Below, one piece after another: positions 24,457-34,241 of a DNA stretch of 64,000 bases. Origin of the DNA: Cyclobacterium sp. SYSU L10401 (GTDB taxonomy: Bacteria > Bacteroidota > Bacteroidia > Cytophagales > Cyclobacteriaceae); NCBI RefSeq assembly GCF_010993705.1, contig NZ_WOFO01000004.1, forward strand, positions 124,001 through 188,000, read 5' to 3'. The position numbers and the translations under genes were made by a program. Under the pieces are notes generated by a model. It searched no databases, was not told the origin of the DNA, and saw only the letters and a list, made by a program, of their open reading frames with translations. Every line of letters starts with the position of its first letter. Position 1 is the stretch's first letter.

Positions 24457-26262
24457 TTACTCCAAGCGCTGCCGATAGGTAATTAATTCATTTCTTAACA
24501 TTCCGTAAGGGACATCTTGTACGCTGCTATTGGCATCCATCGCCAGGACAGCGGCCATACCGGCCGACTGGCCCAAAACCATAAATACAGGTTCCATCCG
24601 GATGGAACCAAAAGCAATATGGGTAGCACTCAGGCATACAGGTACCAGGAGATTCTTCCCTTCTTCTTTCTTTGGAACAATGGATCGGTAACTTATCGGA
24701 TAGGGCCCTGCCACACTTCCTTCTACATTTCCTTCGTTTTTCACAAAGCCATTGGCATCTACAAATCGCTGAACATGGTGAGAATCCATACCATAGGCGG
24801 CCAATGCTATCGGATCCGCTGCTACTTCAAGTCCTTCACAATGGCCTTGGGTCATGACATAATCACTCAGCATCCTGCGGGCTTCCCGAATATAGAGTTG
24901 CTCTGGCCAACCATCCTCCCTGCTGTATTCATCCTTGCAGGTTCCCCATTTAGATACTTCCTCCCGGACGATTTCAGGTATTCTGGGATGATAGGCAAGG
25001 GTCCACATCAGGCCCTTTTGGTATTCTCTGTGGGCTTCGACGATTTTCTCCCTTTCTTCATACGTTCCCTCAGGATAGGCGTAATTTTGTCCGATAAAAT
25101 CGGTCGAAAAGCCATGTTTGTTATTGGTATCTGTCTTCCGGTTGGGCATGGCCGAATTGGCCCAGGGAAGGTAAGGCACTCCATAATCATACATGGTCTG
25201 TACATCGTTGGCCGCTTCGTAATTCCGAAAAAGCAGCTCATAGTTTGCCTCATCATAGGTTTCGGGCTTTTCAAAGGGAATCCTGTTTTCAGGATGATCA
25301 GTAAGGGTCATCCGAAAACAATACGCCTGAATTTTTGCGTCCCCACTTCCATCAATCCCCGGTCCCAAAGGCGAAATAAATGGTAGTAAACCGGAATCCG
25401 GATCACCCGGAACAATGTATGGATCCACACCGTCCACAAAATTGTGGTTCCTGCCATTCTTTGCTGGTCTTCCGCGTAAGGTGACTCCATAGGCATTTGC
25501 CTGAACACCATTGAGGCTTTCACCATATTGACTATTCGCTTCTCTGCCTATAGAATAGCTTACACCAGCCGCAGCCATCAGGTCCCCTTCGTAAGTGGCA
25601 TCAATAAATACTTTTCCATAGTATTGCTTTCCGCTTTCCATCGTCAGAGAAGTAATGAATTGGTTATCCATATTTACACCCATTTTTCTTTCCAGTCGCT
25701 CCCCAAATACGATATCAATTCCGTTTTCCTTCCTTATCATTTCCTCAAAAACATGCAAGGCAGCAGACGGCTCAAAGGTCCACATGGTCTCTTCTCCATC
25801 CTCAGAACGGGAATAGGCCACTCCTTTGTAATTTTTCTTTTCCTGCCATATCCAGTTTTCAGGCTGATCGTAGTACAGCTTTATATTTCGGTAAAATTCC
25901 CTGGCTATTCCTCCTATCGCTTGCTTGTTTCCGATATCCGTTTGTCCCAGACCACCTGTGGTGAGCCCTCCCAATCTATTTTCAGGTTCAATCAACACTA
26001 CTTGCTTACCCATTCTGGCTGCCTGAATTGCGGCAGTGATGCCAGCGGAAGTCCCTCCATAAACCACCAAATCATGCCGGCTAACCTGAGAGAAAACCTT
26101 AGGAGAGTAACAAATGCAAAGAATGGTAAAGAGGAATATCGGGAGCAAAAAGGCAAGACTTTTCTTTGCCCCTTTTCCCTGGGCAACATTAATAGCTAAG
26201 GGAAGGGATTCCTGCCCCAAACGTTTGGGGTAGGAATCCCTGAAATCATCAATTTTCAGCAT
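24457..26262 (-). CDS. Exported FAD-dependent oxidoreductase, first gene after SusD
   Basis: The frame is open to 26337, inside susD. The first sensible ATG is at 26262, 12 bp after the SusD stop, giving 601 residues. The N-terminus is odd: about 30 residues precede the hydrophobic signal segment [18 protein letters not shown], and this leader is encoded across a 36-bp palindrome. The true start may instead be a non-ATG codon after the palindrome. The rest is standard: [54 protein letters not shown] and [15 protein letters not shown]. Its place directly after SusCD suggests it handles the imported ligand first. The start is uncertain, the family call is not. Confidence 0.85.
   Translation of the reverse strand: MLKIDDFRDSYPKRLGQESLPLAINVAQGKGAKKSLAFLLPIFLFTILCICYSPKVFSQVSRHDLVVYGGTSAGITAAIQAARMGKQVVLIEPENRLGGLTTGGLGQTDIGNKQAIGGIAREFYRNIKLYYDQPENWIWQEKKNYKGVAYSRSEDGEETMWTFEPSAALHVFEEMIRKENGIDIVFGERLERKMGVNMDNQFITSLTMESGKQYYGKVFIDATYEGDLMAAAGVSYSIGREANSQYGESLNGVQANAYGVTLRGRPAKNGRNHNFVDGVDPYIVPGDPDSGLLPFISPLGPGIDGSGDAKIQAYCFRMTLTDHPENRIPFEKPETYDEANYELLFRNYEAANDVQTMYDYGVPYLPWANSAMPNRKTDTNNKHGFSTDFIGQNYAYPEGTYEEREKIVEAHREYQKGLMWTLAYHPRIPEIVREEVSKWGTCKDEYSREDGWPEQLYIREARRMLSDYVMTQGHCEGLEVAADPIALAAYGMDSHHVQRFVDANGFVKNEGNVEGSVAGPYPISYRSIVPKKEEGKNLLVPVCLSATHIAFGSIRMEPVFMVLGQSAGMAAVLAMDANSSVQDVPYGMLRNELITYRQRLE
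26204..26241. repeat. Near-perfect 36-bp palindrome at the SusD/FAD gene junction
   Basis: GGGATTCCTGCCCCAAAC (26205-26222) and GTTTGGGGTAGGAATCCC (26223-26240) pair at 17 of 18 positions with no loop bases beyond the centre. An outer A-T pair extends it. It lies within the first 60 bases of the downstream open frame. As RNA it would form a very stable hairpin near the start, so it could attenuate or separate the SusCD part from the enzyme part of the transcript, or be an inserted palindromic element. Confidence 0.7.
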
Positions 26263-26273
26263 CAGCTCCGGTA

Positions 26274-27953
26274 TCAATAACCCGGATTCTGGGTCAATGC
26301 TGTATTGGTTTCCAACTCTATCCGTGGAATGGGCCACAGGTAATCCCTGCTAGGATTGAAATCGCGGGTCTCTACCACCACCATTTCATCTGCATTGCTG
26401 ATATGGTCATAGCTTGGCGTGCCAATAGGGTCTATCATCGGAGGCTCATCAAGCCAGCCACCTTCTCCGTACCGATTTACCCTGCCCCGGTAAGGTCCCG
26501 GCATCACATCCTCGGCAATTCCCCATCTTCTGATATCAAAATACCGGAATCCTTCTATGCCTAGCTCATGTCTTCTTTCCTTGCGAACCAGGTTTCTCAA
26601 TTCCTCTTGAGTTTTACCACTTTCTATGACCGGCATCTGAACCGATTCCCTTTGTCTCAAGGCATTGATGGCCTCATAAACACTTTCATCCAGCTGGTTT
26701 AATTCCACCTTGGCTTCGGCATAATTCAGCAACACTTCCCCTAATCTGAAAATGGTCAGGTTCTGATCCGTAGAGCCCACATCTGTGGGATAATTGGCCA
26801 GATCCACATGCTTGCGGTACAGGTATCCTGTAAAGGAGGCATAGGCATGCTGTGCCTCTATATTTTCTACCCTTACCGAATCATCCCCTCTGAATTCCCA
26901 GGTCATGGTACTGTCACTGTGGGTTTCAAATATCCAGTTTACCAGGCGGGAGCCGGGTACCACCAGGGTATAATCCAATCGGGGATCCCGGTTTTCAAAA
27001 GGATTTTGCGGATCGTACAGGGGCGATTCATCGATGGGCAATCCATCTATACAATCATAGGTATCCACCATATCCTGCGGCGGTTTTTTATTGGAATGAC
27101 CCAATGCCATCCGTGACCAGAAGTTTCTGGGCATATTGTGTGTTTGCACCCCTCTCAGGTACTGTATCCGGGTAATTACCTCAGGGGAATTGTCCCCGGC
27201 GAAGGTAAACATGCCCTCGTAATCCGGATCTACAGTATAGGCTTCTGAATCCATAAGTTCTTTGGCAGCTGAAGCAGCCTCCTCCCAACGCTCGTTCCAA
27301 AGGGCTACCCGGGACATCATCGCCAGAACTGTTCCCTGCGTAATCCTGCCCTTATCCGAGGCATCCATAGGTAAGTAGTCCTTTATCTCGTTGAGTTCAC
27401 TCATTACAAAATCGATTACTTCCGATTTTGGAGACCTGGGAGTTTGCGATTCCTCCAGCGTAAGCGTATTCGTCACCAAGGGAACATCTCCATATAATTC
27501 TGCCAGGTAGGCATAGAAATACGCCCTGATAAATCTGGCTTCCCCTACCAGCCTGTCATATTTAGACGGATCCATTTCATCGCGCAGGTGGCTACCACGG
27601 GAGGTGATAAAATTGGTACGGTTGATAGCCCGGTAGAAGTGGGACCAGAAGCCATTGGTAAAACCATTGTCTGCATTTTGTTCACCTCTTCCCAAGGCTT
27701 GAAGCGGGCTTCCATTTCGGTCCCAGCCATCATCCGAGGCAAAATCAAAGGATAAAAACCAGGCGATTCCTGCAGGCCAGTACCAGAGGCGGTTATATAC
27801 CCCAGTAACGGCCATTTCCAGTTCCGTTTCATTTTCAAAATAGGTCTCACTGGATGGAGAATCCAGTGGCATCCGCTCCAGAAATTCATCTTCACATGCC
27901 GCTGAGAAGAATAGAACGGGTAGTATTAGTATATATTTAAATAGATTTTTCAT
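26274..27953 (-). CDS. susD: SusD/RagB family outer-membrane glycan-binding lipoprotein
   Basis: A 559-residue lipoprotein from the ATG at 27953. An upstream Met at 27980 would overlap susC, and this start gives the signal peptide [20 protein letters not shown] with Cys20. SusD features are the opening [18 protein letters not shown], helical repeats such as [20 protein letters not shown] (about residues 135-155), [13 protein letters not shown] near residue 430 and the closing [20 protein letters not shown]. It caps the SusC pore on the cell surface and binds an oligosaccharide. It starts 14 bp after susC's stop, so they are translated from one message. The ligand is unknown. The symbol is used in its family sense, not as a starch-system claim. 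Confidence 0.95.
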   Translation of the reverse strand: MKNLFKYILILPVLFFSAACEDEFLERMPLDSPSSETYFENETELEMAVTGVYNRLWYWPAGIAWFLSFDFASDDGWDRNGSPLQALGRGEQNADNGFTNGFWSHFYRAINRTNFITSRGSHLRDEMDPSKYDRLVGEARFIRAYFYAYLAELYGDVPLVTNTLTLEESQTPRSPKSEVIDFVMSELNEIKDYLPMDASDKGRITQGTVLAMMSRVALWNERWEEAASAAKELMDSEAYTVDPDYEGMFTFAGDNSPEVITRIQYLRGVQTHNMPRNFWSRMALGHSNKKPPQDMVDTYDCIDGLPIDESPLYDPQNPFENRDPRLDYTLVVPGSRLVNWIFETHSDSTMTWEFRGDDSVRVENIEAQHAYASFTGYLYRKHVDLANYPTDVGSTDQNLTIFRLGEVLLNYAEAKVELNQLDESVYEAINALRQRESVQMPVIESGKTQEELRNLVRKERRHELGIEGFRYFDIRRWGIAEDVMPGPYRGRVNRYGEGGWLDEPPMIDPIGTPSYDHISNADEMVVVETRDFNPSRDYLWPIPRIELETNTALTQNPGY

Positions 27954-27966
27954 TGGTTCCTGCTGT

Positions 27967-30900
27967 TTAGAAGTTAACATTCAAGCCCATGGTATAGGTA
28001 GTCATCTGCGGGTACCAACCTCCATTACTGACCGGTGCTTCGGGATCATATCCTTCATAAAAATCCGTAATGGTAAACAGGTTTCTACCGCTCAGGTAGA
28101 TACGTGCCCGCTGAATATTCAGTATATCAAGGACATTTTCAGGAAGGGAATAACCCAACTGCACATTCTGTCCTCTCAAATAAGCCGCATTACGCATCCA
28201 AAAGCTGGAGTTCTGTTCGTTGTTGGTTTGGTTCCAGGCCAATCGGGGAAAGGATGCATCCGTATTATCGGGTGTCCAGCGGTCTTTGTGCTGCTCCTGT
28301 ACCGTTCCTCCCAGATAAAAAGGCATGATTCCCTGCCCAAACATGTAACCATCTGCTTTACCAACTCCCTGCAAAAACAAAGAGAAATCAAAGCCCTTGT
28401 AATCAGCGTTCAATCTAAGACCAAAGGTATGTCTGGGAATAGGGCTACCTATTACGGCCAGATCCCGGTCATTGATCATGCCATCTCCATCTACATCCCG
28501 GTATTTGATGTCTCCGGGTGCTACATTCCCAAATTGGTCGGCATGATTGTCCACTTCCTCCTGACTTTGAAACAAACCTTCGGAAATGTATCCGAAAAAG
28601 GAACCGATGGGGTAACCTTCCCTGTTTACGGTCAGGCCGGTATTTTCTATACCCCGCATGTCAACAATTTCATTCCTTACGTCGGAATAGTTGACCATGA
28701 TGCTGTAATTCAGGTCTCCTACCTTGTTGCGGTAATTGACCATCAATTCATAGCCGTTGTTTTTCACCTCCCCAGCATTCTGAAAAGGTGCACTAAGGCC
28801 AATGGTCTGCGGAATATTCAATGCCAGCAAGATGTCTTTTGTTCTTCTCATGTAATAGTCCGCCGCTACATCCAGCTTGCCCCAGAGGTTAAAATCCAAT
28901 CCGATGTCGGTGGTTTCTGTCAGCTCCCATTGGATGGAGGAATTGGCCATGCTATTCAAGGCCGCTCCCGGAGCATTGGCCCCGTCAAACACGTAGTCCT
29001 GTGCTCCTCCTCCCAGGGACATGAAGGCGGCAAAGGGGTATAAACCAATATTTTGGTTACCCAACTGCCCCCAGCTTGCCCTCAACTTCAACTGGTCTAT
29101 GATACTGGAAGTGCCCTGCATGAAACTTTCTTCCGAGATTCTCCATCCGGCAGAAAAGGAAGGGAATACCCCTACCCGGTTGCCTTCAGCAAAACGGGAA
29201 GAAGCGTCTCTACGTACATTTCCTTCCAGTAAATACCTTTCATCATAATTGTAAGTCACCCTGCCGAAAACAGATTGTAAAGCCCAATGGGATGCGGCCC
29301 CTCCCGTTTGTTCATTGGCCCGGTTACCTGCGTTGATCTGCTGGTATTGTGGTAGTGGGAATACTTCCCGGTAAGCAGAGATCCATTTATTGGTCTGGTC
29401 TTCCTGCTGGTAACCGGCTGTAACACCCAGCGTGTGTACCTCATTGAACGTTTTGTCCATGGTAACAATAGCCCGGATGTTGTTGTACCATTCCCGGTCA
29501 TACCTTTCTGTTAGGGAATTTCTCTGGGGCACAAAATGCGTAGGAGTCTCTCCATCCCTGGCATAGGTTTGGGTAATATTGGAGAAGCTTTTGGTATGTG
29601 GGTTCCAGAATTTGGGGGCATACATCAGCTCAGCGGACAGCCAATCGGTAATTTTGTAATCCAGGCGAAAGTTAAGAATGGCATCCAGACTTTCTACTGT
29701 CCGTAGCCCACCATCTTTTGCTCTGGCCAGTGGATGATCCCCATTCCAACCTTCTCCATAGCGACCATTGGAGAGAAGTCCCACTTCATTGGCCGGAATC
29801 CGGCGCATCCAGTGGAATACGTACCCGGTGCCGGAGGAGGGTTCCCGCTGGTAAGCCCTGCGTAAAAATATATCTGTAGACAGGGTCAGCCTATCCGAAA
29901 CATTGACATCAGAGTTGAGCCTGATGTTAAACCGGTTAAAATCTGTATTGGGGATGATCCCGTCCTGGTCCAGGTAACTGATGGATCCAAAAATCTTGGC
30001 TTTTTCACTACCTGCATTGATGCTCACATTGTGGTTTTGCATGAAGGCCGTATTCTTTAGGGTCAGGGCCTGCCAATCGGTGTCCGGATACCGGTCTGAG
30101 GGCATACCCGCCCGGTAATCGGCAAGGAATTGTTCAGAGTATTGGGGGTCATTGCCCACATTGGTAAAAGCTTCATTGGCCAGTTCCATGTGATCCAGGG
30201 CTCCTACGATTTCCGGCATGCGGGTGGGGACCTGGAAACCGGCATACATGTTATAATTCACCCTTACGCCTTCCACACCTCTTTTGGTGGTAATCAGCAC
30301 CACCCCATTGGCTGCACGAGCACCATAGATGGCCGCCGAAGAGGCATCTTTCAATATAGAAATATTTTCTATTTCATTCGGGTCTACATTGTTCAGGTTG
30401 GTTTCTACCCCATCCACCATGATCAGGGGATTGGAGTCACCCAAGGTACCCAAGCCCCTGATTCGGATAGCCCCTCCATCTGATCCGGGCTGTCCACTTC
30501 TCTGGGTGATGGTCACTCCTGGCGCGATTCCCTGCAATGCCATGGAGGTTTGTCCTACCGGCTGATTGACAATGTCTTCCGAAGTTACCGTGCTTACTGC
30601 CCCGGTAAGGTTCACCTTTTTCTGTGTTCCATATCCCACGACCACAATTTCATCCAGTGAGGATAAGTCTTCCTCCATGGTTACAGTGATTTCATTTTGG
30701 TTGCCCAATTCTATTCGCTGGGATTCGTACCCGATAAAAGAAATTACCAAAACAGCATCATCAGGTACTTCCAGGTTAAAATTACCGTCAATATCCGTAG
30801 CTGTACCGATATTGGTTCCTTCCACCAGCACAGTCGCACCGGGAATACCCTCACCATTGGGATCCAGTACCCTCCCACTGACAGGGCGTTCATCTATTAC

Positions 30901-31290
30901 AATTTCTATGGGTGAATCCAGGGCCTGGTTTCCCGGCGCAACATAAATGGAATTGTCCACCTGCTTGAATTTCAGGTTAGCTCCAAGTGCAACATCCAAC
31001 AACAATTCATTGACGGATTGCTTTTTACTTTTAAGTTCCAACAGGGAGTTATTTTCCAGAATATCCTCAGGTAAGACGAAATGATAGTCCGTATTTTCTT
31101 CCACTACCCGGAAGATTTCCTCAAGTCTCCATTCCTCCTTTTTCAGGCGAATATAGGACTCATCAATGGGTTTGATCTGGGCACTGATCTCATGTGCCAT
31201 CAATGTAGTCATCAACAAACATTGAAGAACCAAACCATACAATAGGTTTTTCGATACCATTTTGATTAGGTACAGTAATTTTCTTTTCAT
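27967..31290 (-). CDS. susC: SusC-type TonB-dependent receptor with N-terminal STN signalling domain
   Basis: A 1107-residue outer-membrane transporter. After a signal peptide (to about residue 38, AHEISAQ) comes an STN domain (about 45-120, EWRLEEIFRVVEENTDYHF). A carboxypeptidase-like beta domain (VSGRVLDPNGEGIPGATV, about 138-215) and the TonB-dependent plug (EIVVVGYGTQKKVNLTGAVS onward) follow. The plug contains the SusC motif LMVDGVETNLNNVDP-like segment, and then the 22-strand barrel ends in Phe (TYTMGLNVNF). The STN domain is absent from plain SusC proteins and marks those that signal through a FecR anti-sigma factor. The FecR and ECF sigma genes are immediately upstream on the same strand, a strong functional match. 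Substrate import needs TonB-ExbBD from elsewhere. Confidence 0.96.
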   Translation of the reverse strand: MKRKLLYLIKMVSKNLLYGLVLQCLLMTTLMAHEISAQIKPIDESYIRLKKEEWRLEEIFRVVEENTDYHFVLPEDILENNSLLELKSKKQSVNELLLDVALGANLKFKQVDNSIYVAPGNQALDSPIEIVIDERPVSGRVLDPNGEGIPGATVLVEGTNIGTATDIDGNFNLEVPDDAVLVISFIGYESQRIELGNQNEITVTMEEDLSSLDEIVVVGYGTQKKVNLTGAVSTVTSEDIVNQPVGQTSMALQGIAPGVTITQRSGQPGSDGGAIRIRGLGTLGDSNPLIMVDGVETNLNNVDPNEIENISILKDASSAAIYGARAANGVVLITTKRGVEGVRVNYNMYAGFQVPTRMPEIVGALDHMELANEAFTNVGNDPQYSEQFLADYRAGMPSDRYPDTDWQALTLKNTAFMQNHNVSINAGSEKAKIFGSISYLDQDGIIPNTDFNRFNIRLNSDVNVSDRLTLSTDIFLRRAYQREPSSGTGYVFHWMRRIPANEVGLLSNGRYGEGWNGDHPLARAKDGGLRTVESLDAILNFRLDYKITDWLSAELMYAPKFWNPHTKSFSNITQTYARDGETPTHFVPQRNSLTERYDREWYNNIRAIVTMDKTFNEVHTLGVTAGYQQEDQTNKWISAYREVFPLPQYQQINAGNRANEQTGGAASHWALQSVFGRVTYNYDERYLLEGNVRRDASSRFAEGNRVGVFPSFSAGWRISEESFMQGTSSIIDQLKLRASWGQLGNQNIGLYPFAAFMSLGGGAQDYVFDGANAPGAALNSMANSSIQWELTETTDIGLDFNLWGKLDVAADYYMRRTKDILLALNIPQTIGLSAPFQNAGEVKNNGYELMVNYRNKVGDLNYSIMVNYSDVRNEIVDMRGIENTGLTVNREGYPIGSFFGYISEGLFQSQEEVDNHADQFGNVAPGDIKYRDVDGDGMINDRDLAVIGSPIPRHTFGLRLNADYKGFDFSLFLQGVGKADGYMFGQGIMPFYLGGTVQEQHKDRWTPDNTDASFPRLAWNQTNNEQNSSFWMRNAAYLRGQNVQLGYSLPENVLDILNIQRARIYLSGRNLFTITDFYEGYDPEAPVSNGGWYPQMTTYTMGLNVNF

Positions 31291-31380
31291 AATTTTAAAG
31301 GATTTTGAGTTTTACACTTTAAAGTCAGCAGGGCAAAGCAATTCATTTGGCGATGGAGGTTTTGTCCTGCATTTTTTGTT

Positions 31381-32367
31381 TCATAGGCTGTTCTTATTTA
31401 AGATAACTTCTTTTTGATTGATGCTGAATTCAAAGCCCAGAGAAAAGCCCAGGCCGGTAAGTACGTCGTTCAGGTTTTTGTTGCGGAAAGTGCCAATCAC
31501 CCGGCGGTTCACATTGATCCCGGGGTCAATTTTCATTGCTACCCCATACCATCTTTCCAAATCTTCCAAAATAATTATTAAGGGCTTTCGGTCAAAAACA
31601 AGTATATTTTCTTTCCAGCCGGTGACTGATTCCAGGTCAAATTTCTCCACCCTTAGCTCCGGTGAAGCATCGTTCTTGACCAATCTGGCCAATTGTCCCG
31701 GTTCTAATTCTACTGAAGTTTGGGCTCCATCCACAGCAACCCTGCCCTCCGTAAGGGCTACTGCAACGTCCCCGGATCTGGCATAGGCATTAAACCTGGT
31801 ACCCAAAGCCCTGGTAATCATCCCATCAGCTTCCACCCGGAAAGGCCTCAGGGAGTCTTTGGCTATCTCAAAAAAAGCCTCCCCGGATAAACGGACCTTC
31901 CGTTCTTCTACCCCATATAAAGATGAAAATGAAATTGATGAATTGGCATTCAGGGTGATTTTAGTATCATCGGGAAGGGTAAGTCGCAGTTTTTCACCTT
32001 CCCCGGTACTTCTCTCCATTATTCTTTCTGCAAGTACAGGATCGGGGTCCTTGTAATCCATAGCCTGCATTAAAAAATAAGCACTAGCTATAACCAACAG
32101 CAGGCTGGCTGCAACTTTCCAATACTTAAGCCAGGGTCTTAATGGTCTGATTTTGGAGCCGGGAAAAATTCTGGAGTGAATCTTTTCCAGCAGCAATGGA
32201 TAATCTGTATTATCCATTGAATTGGGTTCCACTTGCTTCCAATGGTCACGAAGGAAACGATCAAATTTTTCCCTGGCATCGTCCTGCTCCAGCCATACCA
32301 TTACCTGCTTGCGTTCTGCAGCACTGGCTGTTCCATTTAAAAATTTGATGAGCAGGTCTTTTTCCAC
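31381..32367 (-). CDS. FecR family anti-sigma factor
   Basis: A 328-residue inner-membrane regulator starting at GTG (32367). The cytoplasmic N-terminus (1-80) binds the sigma factor. One membrane segment, WKVAASLLLVIASAYFLM (about 83-101), follows. The periplasmic FecR domain (about 120-225, EKLRLTLPDDTKITLNANSS) and a C-terminal DUF4974-like domain (about 255-325, KPLIIILEDLERWYGVAMKI) contact the receptor STN domain. It lies 142 bp downstream of the ECF sigma gene and 90 bp upstream of susC, all co-directional. This is the standard Bacteroidota trans-envelope set: ligand-loaded SusC signals via STN to FecR, which releases the sigma factor. Confidence 0.94.
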   Translation of the reverse strand: MEKDLLIKFLNGTASAAERKQVMVWLEQDDAREKFDRFLRDHWKQVEPNSMDNTDYPLLLEKIHSRIFPGSKIRPLRPWLKYWKVAASLLLVIASAYFLMQAMDYKDPDPVLAERIMERSTGEGEKLRLTLPDDTKITLNANSSISFSSLYGVEERKVRLSGEAFFEIAKDSLRPFRVEADGMITRALGTRFNAYARSGDVAVALTEGRVAVDGAQTSVELEPGQLARLVKNDASPELRVEKFDLESVTGWKENILVFDRKPLIIILEDLERWYGVAMKIDPGINVNRRVIGTFRNKNLNDVLTGLGFSLGFEFSINQKEVILNKNSL

Positions 32368-32509
32368 TGGGTTTATGGTATTTTGTAAGTATAAAACACA
32401 AGTAAACCCATTTACTTAATGAATGGTAAAAAATAATTAAATTAAGTTAAAAAATATGTTTAAGTAAATTTCTCAAAATTAAATTTTATATAAAAACCAT
32501 TTAATACTA

Positions 32510-33100
32510 TTATAAAAAATATATACCTGTGAAAATCAGCCATGAAAAAGATGGATGATGCAGTAAGCCCTTTCTGAGAGATTTCGATGCCAGGTACAGG
32601 TGGTGTTCAATGGTTCTTTTGGAAAGGTTCATCTGCAGCGCAATCTGATCACTGTTCATTCCCTTAAATTTGTTCAATTTAAACACCTCCTGCTGCACTT
32701 TGGGCAACCGGCCAATCATCTCCAATGCCAGTTCTTCCAACTCCTGATAGGCCAATGTAGCTTCCGGGTCCTGCGCTACAGGTATTTGTTCAATAGCAGC
32801 GGTTTCCAGACAACATTCCTTTTTCCTGTCCCTGATATGGTTGTACATATAGAATTTTACAGCCTGGAAAAGGTAACTTTTGAAAGATTTTGATTCATCC
32901 AGCTTTTTCCTCCTCTCCCAAATCCTTACAAATATTTCCTGCACCGCTTCTTCTGCCAGATGCTGATCGGTGAAAAAGGTCAATGAAAAGGCCATGAGTT
33001 TTTTGGCATACCTGAGGTATAATTCATCGAATGCCTTGACATCCCCTTGTCTAAGGCTAATGAGTAATGCTTCGTCCGTAAGATTTTCCAGCAATCCCAT
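32510..33100 (-). CDS. ECF sigma factor (FecI-like, Bacteroidota type)
   Basis: A 196-residue sigma-70 family factor. The ATG at 33100 is preferred over a TTG two codons earlier. Region 2 covers about residues 20-90 (FDELYLRYAKKLMAFSL; LAEEAVQEIFVRIWERRKKL). Region 4 is about residues 125-180 (LEMIGRLPKVQQEVFKLNKF; NLSKRTIEHHLYLASKSLRK), the usual helix-turn-helix. It heads the locus, with FecR next and SusC after, and should activate the susC promoter and perhaps its own. The C-terminus ends in a short hydrophobic tail (FSWLIFTGIYFL), common in this Bacteroidota subgroup. No -10/-35 pair could be fixed by eye. Confidence 0.94.
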   Translation of the reverse strand: MGLLENLTDEALLISLRQGDVKAFDELYLRYAKKLMAFSLTFFTDQHLAEEAVQEIFVRIWERRKKLDESKSFKSYLFQAVKFYMYNHIRDRKKECCLETAAIEQIPVAQDPEATLAYQELEELALEMIGRLPKVQQEVFKLNKFKGMNSDQIALQMNLSKRTIEHHLYLASKSLRKGLLHHPSFSWLIFTGIYFL

Positions 33101-33229
33101 GATCAATAGTTATTTGGGTTTGGTTCGGTAGTAATCAGGCGACATAAGTAGGTAAGGTTTGCCTTCACAATATACCTTTTTTTATAATGAATAAAAAAAT
33201 TCCTGTTTGAGAGAATCGCCCGCAAAAGC

Positions 33230-34006
33230 TTACTTTCCTGTTTTATCTGTGATCCAACGGATGGCATAATACTCGCAGCTACCTTTCCCTACATTGCGGA
33301 TGCCATGCGGGTCAAAGGCCGCCAGGTAAATAACCGAACCCGCTCCCAGGCGGTAGGGTGTACCATTGATCAACTCCTCCACTTCCCCCTGCAAGACCAA
33401 AATGATCTCTTCATCAGCATGAACATGGGGATCGTGGCTTTTTTCCCCTTCTTTCAGCGTCGTTATGTGCATTTCCAACTCTCTAAGTGTCTCAGTAGGG
33501 GCCTGCATCACATCCCTCCTACCACCTCTCGCATTCTGACGGAATGTCATTTCATCATAATCAAAAAGCAAGGGATAGGTATCCTTGGGTGCCAGCTCAT
33601 CTGCCACTTTTTCTGCCTCCCATTCAATGATAAAAAAGGAAGCCTTTTCTTTATTTCCAACCGCTATCTTCAGTTGCCTATCGGCAGGAATCCAGCCCAC
33701 ACTTCTTGGGCCGAGCATGGCTTTTTCTCCACTCATATCCAGGGAGAGCAGCCCCTCCCCCACCAGCACCAGGTGCTCTGAGCTGGTATTCAGGTCCATG
33801 GTTTCCGAATCCTGCAGGGTATAATGGACGATGCGGAAGTTGTCCAGGGTCTCAGTAGGCCAATCCATCAGTTTCCGCTCTTCCCCTACTCCCTCAAGGG
33901 TAGCAGGCATCATTTTCCATTCAAATACGGCCGATGGATGAGGCAGCCGCTGTGCCATTCCAGTGTTCAAAGCCAATATACATACATAAAAGAGCCATTT
34001 TTTCAC
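33230..34006 (-). CDS. Exported bicupin protein
   Basis: A 258-residue protein starting at GTG (34006), chosen because VKKWLFYVCILALNTGMAQ is a clean signal peptide. The frame is open further upstream but reads into unlikely sequence. It has two cupin domains. The N-terminal one has weak metal ligands (LVLVGEGLLSLDMSG, about residues 80-95). The C-terminal one keeps a HDPHVHADEE set and a later PHGIRN His, so it probably holds a metal ion. Similar Bacteroidota proteins sit near sugar-acid or keto-sugar genes. It lies 130 bp upstream of the sigma factor gene on the same strand and may share its regulation. The substrate is unknown; isomerase, lyase or binding roles are all open. Confidence 0.8.
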   Translation of the reverse strand: MKKWLFYVCILALNTGMAQRLPHPSAVFEWKMMPATLEGVGEERKLMDWPTETLDNFRIVHYTLQDSETMDLNTSSEHLVLVGEGLLSLDMSGEKAMLGPRSVGWIPADRQLKIAVGNKEKASFFIIEWEAEKVADELAPKDTYPLLFDYDEMTFRQNARGGRRDVMQAPTETLRELEMHITTLKEGEKSHDPHVHADEEIILVLQGEVEELINGTPYRLGAGSVIYLAAFDPHGIRNVGKGSCEYYAIRWITDKTGK

Positions 34007-34191
34007 GGTACAAGTTGGGTTTATTTGGTTAATTGAAAGCTTTGGGAAATGTAAAACTATTTGGGTTTTAAAGCAATTATTTTTTCCACTCAGCCACGTA
34101 ATTCCCAAACCTACAAGACGCAAGGGGACATTCAGATGGCCTTGGCTTCAAAGCATCTCTTATTAAACGCCTTAATTTTCGCAGGATATCG

Positions 34192-34213
34192 AACCTGTCA
34201 GGTCCGACAGGGC
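34192..34213. repeat. Short palindromic intergenic element
   Basis: CCTGTC (34194-34199) and GACAGG (34206-34211) form a 6-bp stem around AGGTCC. CAGGTCCGACAGG-like sequences are a common dispersed element in Bacteroidota, but only one copy is visible here. Confidence 0.4.
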
Positions 34214-34241
34214 TACCTGTTTCAAAACGGGCAATTTGAGA

